From NCBI GenBank assembly GCA_034509925.1, contig CM067529.1:5456001-5520000 (forward strand): a DNA stretch of 64,000 nucleotides, in the 5' to 3' direction. Made by a program: the position numbers and the translations under genes. The stretch's first letter is position 1; every line of letters begins with the position of its first letter. Below, in pieces: positions 30,862-42,619 of this stretch. Origin of the DNA: Hirudinaria manillensis (lineage: Eukaryota > Annelida > Clitellata > Hirudinida > Hirudinidae). A model generated the notes under the pieces. The model searched no databases, was not told the DNA's origin, and worked only from the letters and a program-made list of their open reading frames with translations.

Positions 30862-32978
30862 ATGAGTTGCGGTGCATTTTTAAGAAGCGGCTTTATTCTA
30901 ATCACCTTCCTATTCTTGGTTAGTCAGTTTATCGTTATAATCTTCAGTGTATTCTGAAATTAATTGCTCTATTGAAAGTTTTCTGTCTTAAACAGCTTAC
31001 TGGTCTCTGCATGCTCATAGCTGGTCTAGTCATACAAATACGTTTCGGCGATTACTTAGCATTCGTAAAATCAGATTTGAATCTACTTGCGTTCATCATG
31101 ATGTGTGTGGGTTTGGGCATCATGATTGCCGGATGTGTGGGAACATGTGGAGCAGTGAAGAAGGATGAAAATCTGCTCGTTGGGGTGATGAATTATTTCT
31201 GCGTTTGTTTGCTGTTTTTTTAAAGCAAAATTTGGGAACGACTAGGATGTGAAGGATTTTCATTTACCATTTACAACGAAATAAGCGAACTGGGTTGCGA
31301 CGGCGACATACTGTCTCATGAGGGACACAATCTGAACTATTAAGTGGTGTTTTGAAAGAACAATCGTAGCGTTTTATTAAAAACTTATTTACATATAAAT
31401 AAAATATAATTTATATTTATTAACTATAATTTTTATTTTGCTTAACTGCAACAAACGGTTGATTATATTTTCATAAAATTCAGTTCTCGCTCCTCGTTCT
31501 CTTCGTCATCTGCGCTGAATTCGTGGTCGCCGCCATGGCTGCTTATAACACGAAGCAGGTTGTAAAGAAATAACAATTATTATAATAATTTATTTATTTG
31601 AATAAAATCAATAAGATTCGCATTTGTTTCTGTTCCTCGACATTCTGAGCGTTCAGAATTAATTTCATTCCTTCATAAGTCAGCATGAGTTGCTTAATAA
31701 TTTATCCTTGAATATTTTCAAATCTTAAACTCAAACCGATACTCTTTTCATTTCAATATTTGACTCTAAATATTATGAAACTGAAATATTAAATCTAAAT
31801 ATTAGAATGAAAAGATTATAAAAAAAAACAACTAAATTATTAGACGGAATCCGACCTACGGGACTTCATGGTGGAGTTGACAATGAATTACAACAAAAAT
31901 GAAAGCGGTGGAGTCAAGGATACGTGGGACTACATCCATCAAAAAGTGACTCATGTTTCATGCTTTACGTCAATCTTATGTACAAAGTTAATAGAATTAA
32001 TTTTTGTTTTATAAGGACAAAATTTATTCTGTTAACCAAAACTTAGTACTTTGGACTTTAACGAAAGAGTTTGAAAACTCGATTTCTTTAAATGTTTAGT
32101 TTCAATGCTGTGGAACAAACGGTATAAAAGACTGGTCGGACAAAAAAATTCTACCGAAAGACACCGCACCTGACAGCTGTTGTGAAGTTGAAGTCGAAGG
32201 TTGTGCCAGTGAGCTCGCTTCGAATAGTACACATATTTTTGACAAGGTCTGGAAACATATTAAACATGTTTTGCTGGATTGAATTGCAGCAATGTTCAAG
32301 TTGTATCTAAGGTGGTTCATGGATTACTGTACGGATAATGATTCGCATTTTCGTGGGGAAAAAGACACTTTTAATACCACAATATATAAACAGCCCATTT
32401 ATATTTATGAAATACAAGTATCAAGAATCTAAGTGATACTATAATTAAATTATTTATAATTTATTACAAGATTATGTAAGTTATTCATAGTTTACTAAAT
32501 ACTGCCAATAATAACTATAATAAAGGTTATAGAAAATACTATGAATGACAAATTCATCACTCACAATTGTCTGGCACCACCACATGGCATCCGTTGTAAT
32601 GTGTGATGGATACGAACACAACATTCATCCCTTTAACATTTAAAATTGTCCTAGGAGTTTAAGCATAATTTACATAATTTATTATTGAATGTTAAGTTTT
32701 GTTAATATAAAATACCCATACTGTGCTAGACATAACTACGGATGATCTTCATTGCAGGGATGCTTTGATGTTATTAAGGACCATATGCTTTTCGATATTG
32801 ATCTTTTTATTGGCGCAGTGCTTGGAATTTTGGCCACACAGGTGTTTCGATTTTTGCTTCAGTTGGATCTCCGCTTTTATGTTATTATTTGCAAACATAC
32901 TTTTTCCAGATGATGTTAGGTCTGTTGGCCGCTTGTGTTAGATATTGCATAGAAAGCGAAGTTAGCTCTACATCATGA
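30862..32978 (+). CDS. tetraspanin, copy 2 of 3
   Basis: Four-pass protein of 240 residues. Exons: 30862..30918, 30996..31184, 31484..31558, 31844..31945, 32100..32246, 32758..32841, 32910..32978, all phase 0. TM1 and TM2 are in the first two exons (IMMCVGLGIMIAGCVGTCGA), TM3 in the third (LLVLFVICAEFVVAAM). The extracellular loop has FQCCGTNG, PDSCC, EGC and GCF. TM4 is split (FIGAVLGILA / MMLGLLAACV). Exons 3, 4 and 6 are 75, 102 and 84 bp, exactly as in copies 1 and 3. The loop has an N-glycosylation sequon (NST). Closest to copy 3. Confidence 0.92.
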
Positions 32979-33109
32979 TCCTTAAAAATATGATTTTGAT
33001 TACTTATTAAATGTTCGCCTAAAATATCGTTTAAAAACTTGCTTGAGTCCATGAATCGTAGCAAAAAGCAGATATATTAATTTGACCAAAAACTTGACAA
33101 GAACATAAA

Positions 33110-33712
33110 GGACAGGCGTCAAAAAAGCAAGATCCTAGCCACTAAAACGTACGGGCACAGACTTATACCTTTGAAAACACAGAAACACAAGTTCAACGAA
33201 TAAAAAAATTGATACAAATCCATCTCATCAAAGGTGTGAATAATCTCAACAAAGCTCGAGCACTTTACAGGTCCGTGAGAGCTTTGCTTGTAGTAAGGTA
33301 CGTTTGTTCGAGGAAGGGACCTGATCTCGAAGTCCTCAGGTGTTATTAAAGTGAACAAAATATCCTTCAAAATCTGCACGTATTAATTATAAGCTGTCAT
33401 CGCAATGGTAAATAATGAGGACTACTCACCTGCAATGAACCGTATTTGTTCAACTTTCTCTTCAACCTATTGGGAAGCTTCAGATCAACGCGAATGGTAT
33501 CTGGATGCGGCCTGCCTCAGACTCATTTGGGATTTCCATAAGAATTTTCCCCTTCAAAAGAGTAATTTCAAATTGCCTGAGTTCAGTTTTTTCTTTTCCT
33601 TCTTGTTCCTCCATTTTTCTTCTTGCCTTTTCCTTGTCCGCTTCCAGTTAGCTTTTGAGATTCCCCGTCCTGTTGTTATCTCAGTTAAGAGACGGTCCTT
33701 GCTGAAGGAAGA
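33110..33712 (-). pseudogene. broken partial copy of FAF2 (coiled coil and UBX part)
   Basis: The minus strand reads pieces of FAF2 in order: a stretch like the Gln-rich helix exon, then ADKEKARRKMEEQ, RQFEITLLK, HPDTIRVDLKLPN and PEDFEIRSLPRTNVPYYK. The introns that in the intact gene lie at 38866-39159 and 39250-39424 are absent. The last intron is still present (33374..33429, GTGAGT..GTGCAG). A one-base frameshift occurs just before HPDTI and the end is diverged. This looks like a retrocopy of an incompletely spliced message, or a much-decayed duplicate. The parent is 4.7 kb away on the same strand. Confidence 0.75.
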
Positions 33713-34273
33713 ATGATTTTAATTTATCCAAAAGAATTTCAGGTAAAAATCTTTTTAGAAAATGTTTGGAAGGCATTAAAAGTATGTTTTCATTTTGATT
33801 TGTTATTGCATTGGTGTTCCTATGAAACTTACACATTTTTTGCGCTTCGGCTAATCTTTACTCTTGGAATTCACGATATCGAACGTATGTTTAATAGTGA
33901 TTCGGATTGATATGTTCCCCTGATTTGTGGTTGTGGATGTTTTAAAATATATTTTCACTTTTATTAATTTACATAACGGTGCCCCAGCAAAATCATAGTT
34001 GTAAAAACTAATCGATTTTTCATTTCAATAAATAAATTTTTCGCCTTTTAAAAGTTTAAATTATAATATAAGTTTATTATTGATCAGAGACCAGTTTATT
34101 TCTAACAAATCTGATATAATTTCTTTTGAGCAAAAGCAAAACAAGGTTGGGTATTGATGACGTTCAGCTTATTATTGCTAAATTTGATTTCCAATGAACA
34201 AAATTGCCAAAGAATCACGTATGCTTAGGCGGGCTACAAAATGCAATGAAATTGCGATGATTTAATATCCAAG

Positions 34274-36942
34274 ATGCCAACTGCATTTGGTTCGACCTTA
34301 ATAGCAAGTCTTTTTATTGTCTGCACCAGTTTGTCTTTAGTACGTACATTTTCGAACATTTCTTGCTCTATTCGACAACATGTCAACCTCTCAAAAAGTT
34401 TAATTCGGTTAAAAAAAGGGCTCAGGGCTCGCCATGATCATCACTGGTGTAATCATACAAATGCGTTTCAACATCTTACTGGGATTCATAGGATCGAAAT
34501 ACAACGCTGTTGCCATGTTGTTGATATTAATTGGATCGGTCATTTTCGTGTCAGGAGCTTTGGGAACTTACGGAACGTTTCATGAAAATCAACTTATGCT
34601 GTCTGAAGTAAATATATTATGTAAATACAGATATTTATTACTCTCTTGTTAATGATAGGAACGAAATGTAATTAATAGCATAACAAGTTTAGGTAAGATT
34701 TGCCTTGGTCATATTTGTCATTGGTTTATTTGAAGTGCTTATTAATAATTTTTTTTAAACATTTGTTTAAACTAAAAAAATAAATAATCGTTTATAATTT
34801 CAAATCAGTTTATTTGTCTCCTTATGACAATCATTGCTATAGAAGGAATACTATTTCTCGATCTCATAGTGAACAGAGTCCAGGTTTGCCTCCATTCAAA
34901 ACGATAAAATGAAATCTCTTCACGAGCAACTAATTAAATACTTTCATAATACAGTCAAATCTCGTACTATGCCACTCTCGCTATTATGCCACTTTTGCTC
35001 GGTACCGTCAAAATTCAACGCAAAATAAATTTACTATGTCATCCCCTACTCTCGCTACTATGCCACTAGGTTCCCGACAATGTTTATCTAACCCATGAAG
35101 TTAAGGATATATTCCCAGTCGGTGAATTTAATTAAGAGACATTACCTTGTATTTTTAAGATTTGATCAGGTTAATACTTTCCCAGGACTTGTTGGTGAGG
35201 GATGATTAAGGAAGATGATGGAACATTCCATGGAGTTTGATCGGTCGAATGGGCAAAGTTGATTGGGGGTATAAATAGGAACGAGAGTGAATGTCGAGGG
35301 TTTTATGTGAGAATTGCGAGTTGGAGTGGTCGAAATCAAAGCGAACGACTAGGAAGGGCATTTTCAGCAAGAAGAATGCAATCGAGGCTGCAATCAAAGC
35401 TGGAGTTCCATCGAGGGCTCACTATCCAAAGCTCGATGAGGGAACGCTCATGAGGCTGAAGCAAGCAAGATGGCAAAATCTGCCTGTCAGCGGCGATCTG
35501 ATCAAGGAGAAGGCGATGAAACTGGCCGAGCTGATGTACATCCCGGACCTCATGGCGAGCGATGGCTGGCTGGACAATCTCAAGAGGCGCCATGGCAAGA
35601 CAGTGCAGGGCGAAGCTGGAGCTGTGGATTCGCAAGTCCTGTGTGAAGCAAATCGACAAGCGTGCGATCGGCTAGACAACGAGATGCACGAGATCCGCCG
35701 AAAAAAGATGCGGCAGCCAACGATTCTTGATAGGTTTAGACTGAGCTGATGGTTAAATTGAGAAAATAAAGTCCTTTTTTTTTATAATAAAGCCGTTTTT
35801 ATTTGATAAAATGAGGATGTTTTTACAAACCCTCGTTAATATACCACCTTTGCTCAGTCCCGACGGATGGCATAGTAACGAGATTTGACTGTAATTATTA
35901 TAAATTGATGCAAATCAGTCCCATAAATCATGAAATTTGTTTGGCACATCTTTGATATAACTTTAGCATATTAATTAAAGGCATTTAGCGCACTTTTACT
36001 TTTCTAAACGACAGTTTACTGCTTAAGTAAACATGGAGTAAACATGTAAAATAACATTTTAATGTTATTAATGTTATTTTAATGTTCCACATTAATATCC
36101 AAAAGTTTCCATTTTGGGCAATTTAAATAATTACAAATAAAATGGTTTCCATAATAATTATTATTATTAATTAATGAATTAATTATTATTATTATTTATT
36201 AATTAATTAGTTATTATGTATTATTAATTAATTGTTATTATATGATTTAAGTCGAATCAAAATGCATCAAATTGTCTGACATTTTAGTTAGATGCCACTC
36301 TACGTGAGGTGATGATGGATTCCATGGTTAATTACAACAATGACGGTAGTGAAGGAGTTACATTCACGTGGGACATCATACACAAACAAGTCACTTACAA
36401 TTGCATTGAAATACTTTGTAAAAGGGCGAATAACTTCATTTCGCCAAGCTTCCAAGGGCTCGAATGAAACACTCGAATGAGTGTTTAATGGAAATTAAAT
36501 GATGTCCTTAAACATTTTTGTTTGTAGCTTCAATGCTGTGGGACAAACGGGCTGGACGACTGGGCCGAAAACAAATATCTTATTCGTCGCAGCGTGCCCG
36601 ACACCTGCTGTAAAGTTGTCAAAGCGGATTGTGGCAAAGGCCTTCTTTCGAAGCGCACGAGGGACACTCTCGCCCATAAAAAGGTTCTCGTCGATAATTT
36701 TCATGCTATTGTCGGTAAATATGGACAACTATCTTTGCAGGGTTGCTTCAATGCCGTTAAAGGCAAACTATTGTTCGAGTCGTCATCTTTAATTGCCGGA
36801 ATTGGTTCTATAATGGCATTACAGGTTTGTCCATTTCTTCTTTAAGACTTTGAATGATTGAATATTTACGGTTTATTAACAATTTCAGCTCCTGATGTGT
36901 CTGCTGGCTTGTATCATTAGATTTCAGTTGGAACAAACGTGA
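34274..36942 (+). CDS. tetraspanin, copy 3 of 3, with a transposon in an intron
   Basis: Four-pass protein of 241 residues. Exons: 34274..34339, 34419..34607, 34809..34883, 36288..36389, 36528..36683, 36741..36824, 36889..36942, all phase 0. The second exon needs an AAG acceptor at 34418; the nearby CAG at 34425 would break the frame, and the AAG choice gives the same 189-bp exon as copy 2. Motifs: GLAMIITGVIIQMRF (TM1 end), LQCCGTNG, PDTCC, ADC, GCF, and TM4 split as SLIAGIGSIMAL / LLMCLLACII. The intron 34884-36287 contains the 940-bp pogo-type element. Loop and exon lengths match copy 2. Confidence 0.92.
34952..35891. mobile_element. pogo/Tigger-type DNA transposon derivative, 940 bp
   Basis: Terminal inverted repeats start CAGTCAAATCTCGT and differ by one base in the following ACTATGCCA. 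The element is flanked by TA on both sides, the target duplication of Tc1/mariner-pogo elements. CTCG..TATGCCAC-type repeats occur several times near the left end. A 31-bp segment (34977..35007) recurs in the same orientation near the right end (35832..35862). It carries one ORF (35291..35749) with a CENP-B-type DNA-binding domain but no DDE catalytic domain, so it is an internally deleted, non-autonomous copy. Confidence 0.9.
35291..35749 (+). CDS. CENP-B/Tigger-type DNA-binding protein lacking the transposase catalytic domain
   Basis: 152-residue intact ORF inside the pogo element. An in-frame stop directly precedes the ATG, so the start is fixed. Residues about 45-105 match the second helix-turn-helix of pogo/Tigger transposases and CENP-B (LPVSGDLIKEKAMKLAEL; ASDGWLDNLKRRHG). 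After about residue 115 the protein jumps to a short C-terminal tail (RQPTILDRF) of the kind that ends Tigger proteins, with the roughly 200-residue DDE domain missing. It would bind element ends but could not cut DNA, so if expressed it might compete with full-length transposase. That last point is inference. Confidence 0.8.
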   Translation: MSRVLCENCELEWSKSKRTTRKGIFSKKNAIEAAIKAGVPSRAHYPKLDEGTLMRLKQARWQNLPVSGDLIKEKAMKLAELMYIPDLMASDGWLDNLKRRHGKTVQGEAGAVDSQVLCEANRQACDRLDNEMHEIRRKKMRQPTILDRFRLS

Positions 36943-38427
36943 AACCATTTGTTTTTGACTAGTTTTATTTCCGACTGAAAATATTACTCTCTGCAAACCT
37001 TACTTAAATTTCTACGAGACTGATAGTTTTATTTTCAAATGGTTAAAAGAATGAATCAATCGAAATAAAGCCAGGAAAAACGTCCAAATAAAAAATATTT
37101 AACATCTTAAGGGCTATTAGAACGATTTGTTTAAAATGCATTGATAATTTCATGTTCCCCTTGAAAGTTTTAAGCTTGAAGCTACTCACCTGCAGCAGTT
37201 GTTGCGAAAGCAACAGCCTCATTTTCATTTTAGTCTTTAGGAAGACTAAGACAGTAGCAAGAAAGAGCAACGCCGCATCTATGATCTTTGGGGATTTTCT
37301 GGAATTCCCATTTTATAAATGCTTTCGCAATCCGATATTTACCAACAGAATTCATTTTCAAAAGAAATAATTGTTTAATAATAAGTTCTTAAAATAGAAA
37401 TGAACGATAAAGAAAGTCGATCATTGCTGAGCATACCTTATATACCATAAAGTGATTTAAATTTGAAATGTCACTTGAGACAAAATTAAAGCATTTACAA
37501 GACAACCCCAAATTGAGAAAGAAAAGGCCCTGCAGGCAACCAGTTTATTCAACTGCATGCAACAAGGAATACCTGCACAAAATGACTCATGGTTAATTTC
37601 AACTAAGGAACACATCAACAGGGAGCTAATGCAGGAGAAATATTCTATCATCCATCCCAAAACCATCTTGGCACCTGACCATCGTTGGCTCAGTATATGG
37701 TGTGGGAATGGCGGCTCAACCCCGAACTGCCAGTTTCAGAAACAACTCGGTTTTGGCATTTTACAAGCAAAGTCATACAGTTCAATTTATTACTTGAGGA
37801 CTTCCAGGCAAAAAAAGACCTGATGACTGGAACTCAAATACCAATGGTCTTCAACCTGTTTTGGAATGAACCACAGGAATTCCTTGGATTTGTTCACAAA
37901 TCGACTTAATACCAGCAAACGTAGCAACAAGGCTTAATCATATTTGCTCGTTTAAGTTCCCAAAAATAACCGACCCAAACTCTCGACGTGTCGTTCGAAC
38001 GACCATTCCTAAATCATCGACGCAACAGACATTCTTGGGAACCATAATTTAAAGACAAAATATTTCGCTGCAAAATCTCGACGCATTTTCGGTCGACTCG
38101 AAAACCGAATTAATAAGATTTCAAATCGTAACGACGGACCGGGCCGAAGCGAACATAATTCGATGCCATCCGAACCGGTCGAGTGTCGTTCAAACTGCAA
38201 AACGAACCCTTCGGACGATTAATTCGCGACGGAGAATCCGGGCCTTCGCGAATCCGAGCGGATTCGCACGGAGGACGGCCCGCTGCAGTCGTTATCGGAA
38301 AAGCCGGTCTTTCTTTAGAACTCGACAAAAGGTGACTGAAGAGATTTCCTCGTATTTATTCGATCGCGGTAACGAGAAATGGAAACGTTTTAGGCACGTG
38401 CGTCCGGACGTTTCTCGGACTTCCGAA
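36943..38427. other. region between tetraspanin 3 and FAF2, with weak ORFs
   Basis: AATAAA near 37065 may end tetraspanin 3. On the minus strand about 37190-37310 is open with a hydrophobic segment (IIDAALLFLATVLVF) and ends in LLLSQQLLQ followed by GTGAGT, a possible orphan exon. On the plus strand 37500-37909 has two overlapping frames with protein-like composition (37557 onward, then WEWRLNPELPVSETTRFW), as if one coding stretch were frameshifted; not recognised. 38000-38330 is CpG-rich. A minus-strand AATAAA at 38355-38360 is a good FAF2 poly(A) signal. Confidence 0.45.
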
Positions 38428-41400
38428 TCATGCCTCGTTGTCGTGAACGTGGAGGAGCTCGCACTTCTCGAAACCCATCTCGGCAAACGTGGGAACGTTT
38501 TCTAACAGGCTGGAGCAGCTGGCGGAGCCCGGAGAATATCTTTGCTTGTTGCAAGGTATGTTCGTTCGAGGATGGGACTTGACGATCTCGAAGTCGTCCG
38601 GCGCCGACTCGTGGACGAAGACGAAGTCGTGCAACGTCTGCGGAAACGTCGTCGTATTTAAAAGGACGACGGAGGAGAAAAAATGGCGGCAAGAAGAAGA
38701 GCGACTCACTTGCACCGAGTCGTGCTTGTTGAACCTCCTTTCCAATCTCGATCCGTTCGGAAGTTTTAGTAAAACCCGGATGGTGTCCGGATGACTAGTT
38801 TCCGGCTCCGTGGGAATTTCCGACCGGATTTCTTCCTTTAATCGGACCACTTCGAGCTGCCTGATCTGTTTAAACGGTGCTTAACTAAATACTTAGGGAT
38901 TGAACTCAATTTAAAACCTTATATTCATTCAAATTTACGTTTATCCCGAATCTAATGACTCAATTTTCCCATAAACATTATAACAGAGAAAAAGGAAAAT
39001 ATATTTTGACAACAAAAAGTGTCTAGTCTAATTGGTTTGGAATAAGAAACCAGTTTTTAAAAAATTATTTAAAATCTGGAAGAAATAATAATTAATGAAG
39101 TAAATGAAAATTAAATAAATATGCAAATGAATGAATATCTCAATAAGCGACATGCATACCTCTGCCCGTTCCCTTTCCAATCTTGACTCCTCCTCCCTCT
39201 CTCTTTGTTGTCTCACTATCTCCTCCTCTTGTTGCCTCCTTCTTCTTTCCTAGGACAAAAAAGAGCAAATCGGGTTCATTCCAAATGCAAACGTCGGCAT
39301 TAATTCCGATTGACCGACTAAATTCGATAACGGACTTTTAATAATTTAAAATGCATTTCTAAATGCAACGACAACAAATCACAGGAGTCGTGGAGCAGTT
39401 GCAGAATGTCGTTCGTTTGCCAACCTTTTCCCTGTCGGCCGACAAAGACAGTTGATACGCCTCGTCTTGTTGCTGCCTCAACGTCAAATTAAAATGACGC
39501 TCGTCCCTGAATGAAAACAAAATTCAAATTTTAGCACTGCAACGAAGCACGACGAAGAACTCGTTAGAGAGTTTAAAAATCCACCCCCCCCCCCCAGAAA
39601 ATTTTATTGTTCATATTTTACTTTAATCTTAATGTTCGCATTAAACTATTTTATTCATAATTTTATTGTCACAAGTCGTCATTTAAAGTACTAACTAATT
39701 TATATGTTTAGAACTTGTAAAATATGCAAAATAACAATGGCTTCCCAAGAACTTTGGACTCATCCCATAATTTCCTGATAACTGACAAAATTCAAGCCCG
39801 AAATTACTTAATTTTATATATTATGTCATTTGTACAAATAATAAAACCTAAAATTTTTGGAAATGAGGGAATCTGAGAGCCACTACAATAAAATACTATT
39901 TCCTGCAAAGGAAGAGGTACCATTTTAATCTATGAAACACCGGCCACGCGTTTGCACGAGGCCCACGGGCCGAGCTTTTGTGGGCCGGGCTTTGCAGCTA
40001 TCTAGAACTTATATCTGACTTTAGTTATTATTAGTACTTAGAAATAATGTCACTTTCTAGAGAGATCGATGCGATAGTGAGATGCTTAAAACTACCTGAG
40101 ACGACAAAACATACCTTTCTCTCTGCACCGTGATAAGGCCGGTCCTGTTGGCATCCATAATTTCATTCAACTGCGTTATTAAACTCCCCGTTTCTGTGCA
40201 AATTGTGCATATTATTGGTGACATGTGTGGAATATAAAATATAATGTAATATACTGATAAAATATTCATTACAGCCATTCATTACTAATATGGTCTTAAC
40301 TAGTTTAATCCACGAGACAGTCACAGACTTCCAACTCAAGTAGACAAAGTCTTGTATGATTGCCCTATTTGAGTTTCAATCTAATTTCCTCTCTTTTTTT
40401 TGTATAATTTCAATCCATTGTTGGTCTCTCGGTCTTTGAATGTTTTTTTTTGCTTGATGCATCATCATATCCATATTGTTTGTGCATCATTATATCTATA
40501 CTATTTATGCATTATATTCATTATAATGATTCTAAGATCAACACAAACCATGTGGACCCTCTATCCTTGCAATGACTGTCATCCTATTTTGCTTCAAAAC
40601 AATCAGTGCCATGAACGGGTAGGTTGATTCCCTCAATGCTTGAGAAACTGTAAAGTAATAATAATAATAATAACCATTGTTATTATTATACTTGTTATAC
40701 TATACTATACTTACTTATTATACTATATTATTATATTACTTCAGGTCCAATAACATGGTTTCAATTAATTAATGCAATGAGTAAAAGAACCACATTTATC
40801 TGCAAAAGAAGTTCCTTTAAACAAACCTTTGCCACCCTCAGCAAGATTCGTGCTGCACGCCCAGAACAACATGTTTGAATTTACAAAGTTGGTAAAATCC
40901 TCTGAGCATATTGTAGACCTGAATCAACATCACAACGTACACAAATTTTGATATTTAGCAAACTTCTAATTCAAATTAACAAACTCATCAAACATCAACC
41001 TATCGACTATAAAAACGTAAACACAAATCACATGTGCACCTGCAAAACGTGGGAACGTCCCTGTGGTTCTCACAATGCAAATAGATGAGCAAAAACTTCA
41101 AGTCTCGTTTGGCTTCGTTGAGCACCTGCATGAAAAAAATTCATTCGTTCGTTCGATTGACGAGCGAACAAGACGATCGCAAACGTTCACCTGACTGTAA
41201 GATCCCCTGTGGAAGTTCGGATGCTGAGCTCCGAAAGACTCCTCGAACGAATTGACGAACTGCCGCACGTCCAATTCCGGATTTCTAACAACTGAACGAG
41301 AACGCACGGAAAAGTTTAGGCGAGGAAATCTAATCTGAGGAAAGCACGAAAGTCGACAATGAACAATTAAACACTCACTGGCTCTGACATCTCTCCTCAG

Positions 41401-42619
41401 AAGTCGATCTATTAAAAAAAAAAAAACCGTCGGTTCATTCGAGATCGGTCGAGAGAATCGGTCCGTAAAATGAGCGAGACTCGATACGAGAAGCAATTTC
41501 TAGAAGCACTAACACAAATATCCGAGGAGACCGAAGATGCTGGAATAAAGAAACCGAAATGGAAAGGAAACCAAAGCGTAAGACCAGTCTGCCCATCCAA
41601 CATTCCTCTGAACCACTGTCAGTATCCTGAACATGAATTTAATGTAATATAAGCAGTTGAAAAATCTACACGGGCACAGTAATTTAAACGAAATGCAGTT
41701 CCGATAAAAAAACGACAAAGACATCCAATAACTTTATTTTGTCAAATACAAATGTAATTATCGAGAAATGTAACATACTTGAAATATTTTAATCTAAAAA
41801 TTAAAAAGAATTCAAAAACAATGAAAAACTGTTTCTAAAATCCTTGAAAAAAATAATAAAAATTCATGTAAACCATAAAAAGAAATGTTTAATAAGAAAT
41901 AATGTTTCCTCTATTCTCAATAACTTTAAGACATGTGCCACCTGTTGATCACAGATTTATTATAGTTTGTTTTATGAAATTACCATCCAATTCTATAAAA
42001 TATGTTAAAGACTTGCAGATGTAATGTTCTAACATTCAAGTGAATATTTGAATGAAGCTCAAATCAAGAAACTTTTTCAGGAATAAATAAAATCAGAATT
42101 TCCAGGGCCAATATGAGGCACATCAATTGTTACATTGAAAGGAAGAAATTTATTTCAATTGAATCAGCTTAAATTTGTAATTAACCTTTGATCAGGAGGG
42201 TTAATGTTCATGATCGGTGTTCGTTCGTGGACTTCTCTGTTCATTTGCTGAGGTGGTGCAGGCAGATCATTGAAGCAGTCCTGAACTGCTGACTGAAGCA
42301 ACAAACTTCGATTCAATTTAAAATCCACTGTTTATCTTCTTATTTATTGTTATGCCATCATGTTTCACAGAGCAACTTTAAATCATAGTTCATCAAATTG
42401 TCTAAAAGCAATCTATTTTCATTAAAGAACCTCTAGATCCCAATTGTGACTGTCCATTAATGTTCGACATCTATCAAAGTCCTCGATACCGGTAAGATCC
42501 TACAACATTCGATGCTTCTGTGAATGTCCCAATGTAAGCGTCTTTAATAAAAGTGCACTGCCAACCTGAAACTGGACTAATATATCCATTTGATCCGACG
42601 TCAGTTCCGTGCCGGCCAT
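38428..42619 (-). CDS. FAF2: FAF2 (UBXD8), ER-associated degradation adaptor, complete
   Basis: Recruits the p97/VCP ATPase to the endoplasmic reticulum and lipid droplets. Exons: 42566..42619, 42431..42499, 42186..42292, 41514..41626, 41379..41408, 41191..41291, 41040..41125, 40827..40918, 40549..40638, 40115..40193, 39425..39506, 39160..39249, 38710..38865, 38428..38637; 1359 nt, all in phase, 452 residues (human 445). Order: UBA domain (DLTGIEDFDRC), hydrophobic hairpin (WSYALVSFPFRFLYSSIFGL), UAS thioredoxin-like domain (FVNSFEESFGAQHP; KFLLIYLHCE; NMLFWACSTN; STYPFMALIVL), a Glu/Arg/Gln-rich helix, and the C-terminal UBX domain (RVLLKLPNGSRLERRF; LHDFVF). The UBX loop usually reading FPR reads HPR here (SHPRTNIPC). 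Confidence 0.95.

Noticed and set aside
34426-34607. CAG acceptor at 34425 for tetraspanin 3 exon 2
   Set aside because: It breaks the reading frame from a phase-0 first exon; the AAG at 34418 gives the same 189-bp exon as tetraspanin 2.
35336-35679. Minus-strand ORFs of 85-107 residues
   Set aside because: Shadows of the CENP-B-type ORF in the pogo element.
41098-41724. Minus-strand ORFs that cross FAF2 introns
   Set aside because: Parts of FAF2 exons extended into introns; replaced by the spliced model.
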